This document shows positions 7,029 to 12,744 of a stretch of 12,744 nt of DNA, in pieces. The DNA lies in NCBI GenBank assembly GCA_013911195.1, contig JACETS010000063.1:1-12744 (forward strand). Direction: 5' to 3'. The first letter of the stretch is position 1; the number at the start of each line of letters is the position of its first letter. Under the pieces are notes generated by a model. That model worked only from the letters and a program-made list of their open reading frames with translations. It searched no databases and was not told where the DNA came from. A program made the position numbers and the translations under genes. The DNA comes from Verrucomicrobiales bacterium. Its GTDB lineage: Bacteria > Verrucomicrobiota > Verrucomicrobiia > Verrucomicrobiales > DEV007.

Positions 7029-9683
7029 CTATCTGGTCCTAAAAGTCTTACTTGTAATCAATTCTAAAAATAAATCTCGAAAACCTTTATCGCCACCCTT
7101 GGCTAAATTGGCTTCCACTAGCTGCTTAATTTCGTCCCTTTCAGCATAATTAGGACGCCGACCGATAGCATAAGTAAGCAACTTCTCTGAAAGGCAGGCT
7201 CCAAATAAATTAATATTTTTAAGTACGTATTTTTTTAGATCATCAATATCTTCAAATGTATTCCCACCAGGAAACTCTCCTTTGGCTTCAACCAACTGAC
7301 CATTCTTTCTTTCATCCTGACCTTTATCATTCTTTGACCAAACCGGATAATGGGTTCTCCATCGTCCAATAGGATCAAAATTCTCAAGAACAAATCCAAT
7401 AGGGTCAATCTTTCGATGACAGGAAGCACACTTAGCGTCTTTGGTGTGTGCTGCCATTAATTCTCTTACACTCTTAGTACCGCGAGTGTCTGGTTCTATG
7501 GCTGGAGTACCAGGTGGAGGGGGTGGAGGCGGATCTCCAAGAATATTCTCCAGCACCCAAACCCCACGAACGACTGGTTGAGTTTCTATCCCATTAGAAG
7601 TCGCTGTAAGCATACCAGCTTGAGTGAGCAAGCCACCAAATCGTGCATCTTCAGGTATTTCAATACGCGCTATACCCCAGTTAGGAATCTTTACTTTTTG
7701 CCCGTAAATCTCGTTAAGCAATCTCTCATTGCCCCAAGTAAAATCAGGTTTAATAAATGTTTCAAGTTTCCGATTGGTCTTGAGGATTTCCTTAAATGAA
7801 AGAACAGCCTCCGCAATCATTCCCTTTCGGTGACCTGGCTGCCAACCGATCAATTTGTGATCAGGAATAAAGCCTTCTAGACGACGAAGTTTTAACCATT
7901 GCATCATGTAATCTGATACAAAAGACTCAATTTGATTAGAATCTATCAAGCGGTTCGCTTCGGCTTTAAGTCCGTCAGCAGAGGATAAGGCACCAGAAGA
8001 AGTTGTCGCAATTAATTGATCGTCTGGAGGAGCGCCCGTTAAAAAATATGACAACCGTGACGCTAAATCCCATTCATCAAGTAACCCTGGTCGATGGCCT
8101 CGATAAAGGAATCGCGGTGAAAGAAGAGCTGTTCGAATAGCCAAATGAAACCCTTCTTCAAGACTATATCCTGCCTTTATATGATCAAAAATAATATCAC
8201 TGTATTTGGTCAGATCCTCTTTGCTGACAGGCCGCCGAAATGCTTTTTTTAGAAACCATTCCATGATGGGTCGAACTTTTTCTTCTGGCTTCTCATATTC
8301 AGAACCTGCCGCAAAGAATCGAGGAACCAATTCTTTGCGTCGCTTAATCTCCTTATTATCTTCTTTTACATTAAATGGACCAGTAATCTCCAAGGAATGA
8401 ACTTGTAGTGCAGGTCCTTCCTCAAAAAGTTGATAGGTGAAAACTGGATCAACGAAGCCTATTCCCTTAACGAGACGATTAACAACCTCCTGAATTTTCT
8501 CTTTTGAATGATCCAGACCATTAAGATTAAGATTTGGGTCATCACGATTTTTCTTAAGATTTTCCCAGGCTGATCCACGCTGAAGCCCTCCATCAATCTC
8601 AGCACCACTCCATGTCGCAAAGAGTCGCTTATCTCTAGTAAGCATATCCCTAGCCAGTTCTCCGAAACTTGGCGAACCAATAAAATCAGAAGGAGGTCGA
8701 TCAGTCGGCCTAGCAATAAGAGCATTAGCAAAATAAAGCACCGGAACCTCTGTTGGCTTGAGCTCAATTTCACACTCGATAATTTTGGGAGTTGTAGAAT
8801 CAACTTCAAGTTCAGCGACCTTACGCATTGTTCCAATGCTCTTACCCTCATCACCTTCAACTGGCCAGGCATAAACCCATAACTTCATGGGACCATCAAA
8901 ATTAGGAATAGCAATTGAACCCGGTGCAAAAGTGGAGGCATTAATCCTTAGCTTATAAGTTCCAGGAATCTGAACTTCATACTTTGCCGGCCATATGCAG
9001 GAATCTGAAATTCTTGCCGTACGGGCAGCCAAACGAATTGCATCTCCAACGACTCGACCAGCAGTTTCGGCAAAGGTAAATTCTTTTGGGTTAACCTTCA
9101 ATGTGACCGGGTCAATCGCGCGCGAATTGGGTGGAAACAGAGCGTCCGCGGCCTGGGTGGCGGCTTCAAAATATGCCTCCATAAGAGATGGTGAAACCAT
9201 GAGACCGGCCGCTGAATTATCAAAACCATTCCTTTCAGTGTCGGGAGGAAATTCGTTAGGCACCTCGAAATCAATTCCTAATAACGATTCAATGGAACGT
9301 TCGTACTCGCTAGTATTAAGCCTTCTTAGAACTCCTTTATCCGAAGAGTTATTTTTCAAACTTAAATGAAGAGCATTAACTGCAGAGCTTCGCTCCTCTA
9401 AACTCGGTTGTTTCTTTTTTTTAGGTGGCGGCATTTCGCCATCCCTTACACGTTTCAAAACACGCTCCCATTGGTCTAAGGTCTTTTCTTCGTTTAAGTC
9501 AGCTGATCTTAAATATTCCAGATCAAAGTCACCTTTAGTTGTATCTGAATCATGACAATCCATACAATATCTTTCAAGGAATTGGTGAGAACTGTCAGAC
9601 AATGCAGTCAAAGATAACGATATAACACTGGTGACAATCACCACTGCAAATTCTAGACTCCGGTCTCGGAGATTGAAAATCAC
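7029..9683 (-). CDS. DUF1587/DUF1595/DUF1592/DUF1588/DUF1585 haem-c protein, full length
   Basis: This 884-residue protein is a complete PVC-type cytochrome-like protein. An N-terminal hydrophobic segment (11-28) acts as signal or anchor. A haem-c site C-M-D-C-H lies at 40-44, followed by the planctomycete-type cytochrome domain (G-E-M-P-P-P at 82-87). DUF1587 lies near 118-182 (L-R-R-L-N-T-S-E-Y). Residues about 200-320 form a beta-rich, carbohydrate-module-like insert (Y-E-V-Q-I-P-G-T-Y-K-L-R). DUF1595 is near 470-530, DUF1592 near 535-660 (ASRLSYFL), DUF1588 near 680-775 with a second haem site C-A-S-C-H (752-756), and DUF1585 at 810-884. A seven-proline run (718-724) links domains. The start overlaps the stop of the upstream DUF1552 gene (ATGA), so the two are probably translated together. 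It probably works in the periplasm with that partner; the reaction is unknown. Redox activity is inferred from two CxxCH sites. Confidence 0.93.
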   Translation of the reverse strand: MIFNLRDRSLEFAVVIVTSVISLSLTALSDSSHQFLERYCMDCHDSDTTKGDFDLEYLRSADLNEEKTLDQWERVLKRVRDGEMPPPKKKKQPSLEERSSAVNALHLSLKNNSSDKGVLRRLNTSEYERSIESLLGIDFEVPNEFPPDTERNGFDNSAAGLMVSPSLMEAYFEAATQAADALFPPNSRAIDPVTLKVNPKEFTFAETAGRVVGDAIRLAARTARISDSCIWPAKYEVQIPGTYKLRINASTFAPGSIAIPNFDGPMKLWVYAWPVEGDEGKSIGTMRKVAELEVDSTTPKIIECEIELKPTEVPVLYFANALIARPTDRPPSDFIGSPSFGELARDMLTRDKRLFATWSGAEIDGGLQRGSAWENLKKNRDDPNLNLNGLDHSKEKIQEVVNRLVKGIGFVDPVFTYQLFEEGPALQVHSLEITGPFNVKEDNKEIKRRKELVPRFFAAGSEYEKPEEKVRPIMEWFLKKAFRRPVSKEDLTKYSDIIFDHIKAGYSLEEGFHLAIRTALLSPRFLYRGHRPGLLDEWDLASRLSYFLTGAPPDDQLIATTSSGALSSADGLKAEANRLIDSNQIESFVSDYMMQWLKLRRLEGFIPDHKLIGWQPGHRKGMIAEAVLSFKEILKTNRKLETFIKPDFTWGNERLLNEIYGQKVKIPNWGIARIEIPEDARFGGLLTQAGMLTATSNGIETQPVVRGVWVLENILGDPPPPPPPGTPAIEPDTRGTKSVRELMAAHTKDAKCASCHRKIDPIGFVLENFDPIGRWRTHYPVWSKNDKGQDERKNGQLVEAKGEFPGGNTFEDIDDLKKYVLKNINLFGACLSEKLLTYAIGRRPNYAERDEIKQLVEANLAKGGDKGFRDLFLELITSKTFRTR

Positions 9684-10942
9684 AGCAACGCTTCGTTCAA
9701 ATTACGTGAAGCATTGGAGAATTTATCCACACCAACACCTAACTGTTGTAAAATAGAAATATAAAGATCGCCTAAAAGCTGATTCTCGTCAGCCTTGATG
9801 TGCTGACCATGCTTAAAACCACCTCCTGCAACTACCGTTGGAAGGTCATTATTTACATGAGCATTAGCATCTCCAATTCCTGTACCAGAGAGCACCAAAG
9901 TACTTTCCAAAAGCGGACGTCCTTCAGCGTCTGTCTTCGTCTTAAGTTGATCAATAAATCTAGCAAGGCAACGCATGTGTTCACGGTCAACCTTAACTAG
10001 TTGGGCTATTTTTCTTGGATCATTTCCATGGTGAGAAAGCATGTGATATCCGGACTTGAGAGCCTCTCCATCAATATTGAAAACTTGTCCCTCTCCACCA
10101 AGGAAAAGAGTAAGAACTCGTGAAGAATCAGTCTCCAACGCTAATGCCATCAGATCATACATCATCTCCTCCGCCTCAATCATAAGGCTTGGCGCTAATG
10201 GATCATAACTAGGTGGCTTTATTTCTACCTGAGGAACATCGGACCCATCAGTTTTCATTCTTCTTTGGATTCGACGTTCTACTTCACGAAGAGAGTCAAA
10301 ATACTCTTCAAGTTTCTTGCGATCAGCATCACTCACATTTCGACTTAGTCGATTAGCATCGTCCAGAGCCGCATCAAGAGCGCTCCGCCCACTCTTCAAG
10401 ATGTAATCCATTCGCTCCTGATCATCAGGCAGTGCGAAGAGTTTTCTATACAGTACACTCGGACGGGAAATCATTGGCATTGGTCTTCCCTTCACATCAC
10501 GATTCATTGGAAATTTAGCCTTTCCTGCACTTAACTGAAGTGACTGATACCGAGTAGAAGTTCCAATATGCGAAGCCGCAAGCTGATCAAGAGAGATTGA
10601 ATTCCTAGTCTTACCAGTCAAGAAGGTCTGCCAAGTATCATGGCCATCTGCTTTTGGGGGACGATGGTCAAATCCAGAAAAGATCGAAAAATCATCTCGA
10701 TGCTCGGCGAGTGGTTTAAGCGTTGGAGATAATTCAAATTCAAAACCAGTTTGCTTCGGATAGATCGCCTTACGATGATAACCAAGGTAAGCACCTGTAC
10801 AGACAAGACGCTTGGCTGAACCTGAGGAAGCCTTGGCATTATCCGCCAATAGAGGGCGGATCGACTCGAGCATGGGAAGGGCAAGGGTCACCCCGGTCGC
10901 CTTTAAAAAGCGCCGGCGAGAAGAATGAGAATCGTGATTCAT
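9680..10942 (-). CDS. DUF1552 family protein, Tat-exported, canonical HxxSHH
   Basis: This 420-residue protein starts with a near-ideal twin-arginine signal (S-R-R-R-F-L-K at 8-14, then a hydrophobic stretch). The DUF1552 plan is complete: C-T-G-A-Y-L-G-Y-H near 48-56, H-D-T-W-Q-T-F-L-T-G at 101-110, a coiled region at 205-232, the signature H-M-L-S-H-H at 300-305, and G-T-G-I-G-D-A-N-A-H at 353-362. I chose the ATG at 10942 over the GTG at 10993. The promoter at 10996-11024 would start the RNA near 10989, inside that longer frame, and the longer form would bury the Tat motif. The leader is about 47 bases, without a clear Shine-Dalgarno sequence. It is the first gene of a two-gene operon with the DUF1592 gene (ATGA overlap). 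The DUF1592 gene lies downstream here, whereas in the left pair it lies upstream. Function is unknown. Confidence 0.93.
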   Translation of the reverse strand: MNHDSHSSRRRFLKATGVTLALPMLESIRPLLADNAKASSGSAKRLVCTGAYLGYHRKAIYPKQTGFEFELSPTLKPLAEHRDDFSIFSGFDHRPPKADGHDTWQTFLTGKTRNSISLDQLAASHIGTSTRYQSLQLSAGKAKFPMNRDVKGRPMPMISRPSVLYRKLFALPDDQERMDYILKSGRSALDAALDDANRLSRNVSDADRKKLEEYFDSLREVERRIQRRMKTDGSDVPQVEIKPPSYDPLAPSLMIEAEEMMYDLMALALETDSSRVLTLFLGGEGQVFNIDGEALKSGYHMLSHHGNDPRKIAQLVKVDREHMRCLARFIDQLKTKTDAEGRPLLESTLVLSGTGIGDANAHVNNDLPTVVAGGGFKHGQHIKADENQLLGDLYISILQQLGVGVDKFSNASRNLNEALL

Positions 10943-10995
10943 GTAGCTGGAAAGTAAATGGAGGAATGGGCCCCATGGCCTTCCGCCGTTCACTT

Positions 10996-11024
10996 ATTAT
11001 CCGTGCCAATTTGCACTCAGTCAA
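10996..11024 (-). promoter_or_regulatory. Sigma70-type promoter of the DUF1552-DUF1592 operon
   Basis: On the minus strand TTGACT (11024-11019) and GATAAT (11001-10996) are 17 bases apart. Each matches the -35 and -10 consensus at 5 of 6 positions. The expected transcription start is near 10989, about 47 bases upstream of the ATG at 10942. It lies in the 174-base gap between this gene and the LamG gene. No terminator with a T-run was seen in the gap for the LamG gene. Confidence 0.75.
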
Positions 11025-11116
11025 CACTAACTGAAGCTCTCAAAACCGGGCCTTCACATGAAGTGATACGGAGATCTGAACTCTAATAGATATAGAATGA
11101 GGACACTGCAGAGGGT

Positions 11117-12742
11117 CTAATCCTCCAGTTCACGGACCCGATAATAGCGTTGCCCAGTCTGCCCCGGTGAAAAATCATCGGTGAATTCCTTAAGATCACT
11201 GCCATCCTCAGCTTCGACCCCGTCATCAAGCTCTTCCCAGTCCTTAAGGTCATAAGAAAAATCAACACCATAGACTCGACCCGGTCGGGTCCTGAATGTA
11301 ATAATGACCGCGTCACCATCCTTAATGACTTTTGTAATTTCGAATGGAAGAGGCTCAGTCAAGTCACCCATGCCTTGATTATAGATTGCTAAAACGTCCT
11401 CGTCTGTAAGAGCCGCATCGTAAAGCCTCAGGTCATCAATTTCCCCGGGGAATGGATTGCTCCCATTACTCTCAGCACCAACACCAAAATCACCGCTCCC
11501 TGCGAGGCTATTAACATCAGCCTCCGAACCTGCGGTCCCGCCAGGATTAATCGATAATTCACCATCAACGTAAGCGCGCAGTTCCTGAGTCTGAGTATCA
11601 CGCAGGAAAACAAGATGACGCCAGGAATTATTGCCACTGAAAATATTATTGGTTTGAATTTCTGAATTTTGCCCATCCCCTGAACGAATGTTCCAAATTA
11701 CCCCGCCCCCACCATCAGTCTCAGCCTGCCAGAACACGTTGCCTCCGTTCTGCCTCTGGAACATTTTCTTCCACCGGCCACCACCGTTCGAGGAACGGGC
11801 CCACAATGACACGCTAAAATCTTGATCCGCAAAGTTGAACGACTCATCACTGGCAGCGACAAGAAAGTTTGGGCCTTCACTGAATCCTGAAGCGTAACTT
11901 TTCGCAAAGAGGTTTGGAGAAAATGAATGACCGGAAACTCTTTTAGGGGCTCCGACAGCATCGATCGGAACACTATTCCCTGAGTGATCAGGAATACTCT
12001 TAATTATTTCTGAAACATTATTACCGAAAGTCGCGTCTTCCCCCATTAACCACCAACCGGCAAGCTCATCTTCTCGGGTGATCGAAGCAAAGTCACCGTT
12101 CCCGGCATTATAAATAGCCAAAGCATCTTCTTGCGTGAGGGCACTCCCATAAATCCTGAAGTCATCAATGTCGCCCACGAATGGAGCAGCGCCGTCACTC
12201 TGAGCACCGATCCCCAGCGGACCATTACCATTCAGTGTCCCGACTCCACCCTCATTCCCGGAAGTTCCTCCGGGATTAATTGATAACTGACCATCAACGT
12301 ATGCCCGTAACTCACCATTAACACCATCACGCAGGAAGAGAACATGATGCCAGTCACTATTCCCGGCGAAAATGTTCTGTGTTTGAATCTCCGCGTTCCC
12401 GCCACCAGCATCCCTGATGTTCCAGATCACTCCTCCACCACCGTCCGTTTCTGCCTGCCAAAAGGCGCCGGCAGTTTTTTGAAAAAGTTTGGTATAACGG
12501 CCACCATTATCATCGGCCCTGACCCAAAGCGAAACGCTGAAGCTCTGCTCCTCAAAATCAAACGAACCGTCATAAGGAACCAACAAGTAATTAGGACCTA
12601 TGCTCGAATGAGTGGCATAACTTTTCTCGAAAGGGAACGAAGTAAAAGTTACACCTTCAACCAGTTGCGGGAAACCCCGCCCATCAGCACTGACGCCTTT
12701 TTCCAAATGGCTGGAGATTTCAGTGACCCCAAGAACCTGAAC
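11117..12742 (-). CDS. Secreted LamG-repeat protein with verrucomicrobial-type C-terminal module, 5'-truncated
   Basis: The frame is open to the right edge of the window, so the start lies beyond it; the TTG at 12706 is internal. Numbered from that codon, two concanavalin-A-like LamG domains lie at about 30-203 and 271-446. Both hold F-W-Q-A-E-T-D-G-G-G-G, then V-I-W-N-I-R, R-A-Y-V-D-G, S-I-N-P-G-G-T and A-I-Y-N. A linker (205-270) has W-W-L-M-G-E-D. Residues 455-529 form a small module with R-P-G-R-V-Y-G-V and S-Y-D-L-K-D-W, ending Y-Y-R-V-R-E, common at the end of verrucomicrobial exported proteins. LamG domains bind glycans or proteins, so surface attachment or glycan binding is likely; the ligand is unknown. 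Base composition looks richer in G+C than in the neighbouring genes. The gene shares its strand with the next operon but is 174 bases away, with that operon's promoter between. Confidence 0.87.
   Translation of the reverse strand, partial: VQVLGVTEISSHLEKGVSADGRGFPQLVEGVTFTSFPFEKSYATHSSIGPNYLLVPYDGSFDFEEQSFSVSLWVRADDNGGRYTKLFQKTAGAFWQAETDGGGGVIWNIRDAGGGNAEIQTQNIFAGNSDWHHVLFLRDGVNGELRAYVDGQLSINPGGTSGNEGGVGTLNGNGPLGIGAQSDGAAPFVGDIDDFRIYGSALTQEDALAIYNAGNGDFASITREDELAGWWLMGEDATFGNNVSEIIKSIPDHSGNSVPIDAVGAPKRVSGHSFSPNLFAKSYASGFSEGPNFLVAASDESFNFADQDFSVSLWARSSNGGGRWKKMFQRQNGGNVFWQAETDGGGGVIWNIRSGDGQNSEIQTNNIFSGNNSWRHLVFLRDTQTQELRAYVDGELSINPGGTAGSEADVNSLAGSGDFGVGAESNGSNPFPGEIDDLRLYDAALTDEDVLAIYNQGMGDLTEPLPFEITKVIKDGDAVIITFRTRPGRVYGVDFSYDLKDWEELDDGVEAEDGSDLKEFTDDFSPGQTGQRYYRVRELED
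11369..11896 (-). repeat. LamG unit 2 (in-gene tandem repeat)
   Basis: This encodes residues 271-446 of the LamG protein. It aligns without large gaps to unit 1, with a period of about 241-243 residues, and shares long identical blocks such as W-Q-A-E-T-D-G-G-G-G-V-I-W-N-I-R. At the DNA level the two units are clearly related but diverged (many third-position changes), so the duplication is not recent. Confidence 0.85.
12098..12619 (-). repeat. LamG unit 1 (in-gene tandem repeat)
   Basis: This encodes residues 30-203. The stretch just upstream (V-T-E-I-S-S-H and on, to the window edge) resembles the linker before unit 2 (V-S-E-I-I-K-S and on). The repeated unit therefore includes the linker, and the gene may hold further units beyond the window. 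Confidence 0.85.
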
Positions 12743-12744
12743 GT

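Noticed and set aside
7512..7532. Low-complexity GGT/GGAGGGGG-type tract
   Set aside because: It only encodes the seven-proline linker ahead of DUF1588, which is common in this family.
8459..8872. 137-residue open frame inside the DUF1592 gene, other frame of the same strand
   Set aside because: Low-complexity Leu/Arg-rich shadow of a well-supported gene, with no domain or leader of its own.
8995..9369. 124-residue plus-strand open frame opposite the DUF1592 gene
   Set aside because: Antisense shadow of a conserved coding region, without any recognisable feature or start signal.
11052..11063. Inverted repeat CTTCACATGAAG downstream of the LamG gene
   Set aside because: Arms of only five bases with a two-base gap and no T-run; not a convincing terminator and probably chance.
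12704..12706. TTG at 12706 as the start of the LamG gene
   Set aside because: The frame stays open to the window edge, with residues that match the inter-unit linker and no signal peptide.

Overview
The window most likely comes from a marine-type Verrucomicrobiota genome. This rests on the family mix: paired CxxCH/DUF1592 cytochrome-like proteins and DUF1552 proteins, a periplasmic sulfatase, and a LamG protein ending in the short 'R-P-G-x-x-Y-x-V...S-x-D-L-x-x-W...YYRV' module common at the C-termini of verrucomicrobial secreted proteins. Planctomycetota share many of these families and are the main alternative. Every complete product carries a recognisable Sec, lipoprotein or Tat export signal, so the locus appears to serve the cell envelope. 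No gene of phage, transposon, CRISPR or known defence type was seen, and no tRNA or rRNA.

Layout. (1) Bases 2-2955, plus strand: the 3' part of a DUF1592/DUF1588/DUF1585 gene (its start lies before the window), then a Tat-exported DUF1552 gene joined by a 4-base ATGA overlap. (2) Bases 2963-4642, minus strand: a TPR protein with a lipoprotein-like signal and a His-rich core, ending only 7 bases from the DUF1552 gene. (3) Bases 4760-5251, minus: a small exported NTF2/SnoaL-like protein. It has a strong terminator downstream and a hairpin plus possible promoter in its leader. (4) Bases 5377-6906, minus: a sulfatase with an unusual active-site motif (CHTTR). (5) Bases 7029-10942, minus: a second, complete DUF1552/DUF1592 pair, again joined by ATGA, behind a good sigma70-type promoter at 10996-11024. 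(6) Bases 11117 to the right edge, minus: a protein with two near-identical LamG units, open at its 5' end.

How the genes may work together. DUF1592 proteins carry haem-c motifs and DUF1552 proteins are their usual partners. Their biochemical role is not established; links to breakdown of complex, often sulfated, polysaccharides have been inferred from co-occurrence with sulfatases. A sulfatase and a LamG lectin-like protein beside two such modules fit that picture, but this is context and not proof.

Points most worth a second look: the two DUF1592/DUF1552 pairs have opposite gene order relative to transcription; the left DUF1552 has lost the last His of the HxxSHH signature and gained a C-terminal extension of about 110 residues; the sulfatase has Thr where CxPxR has Pro; and a hairpin with a U-run sits just upstream of the NTF2-like gene. 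I found no clear evidence of a wholly new system. No stretch longer than about 180 bases lacks a gene.
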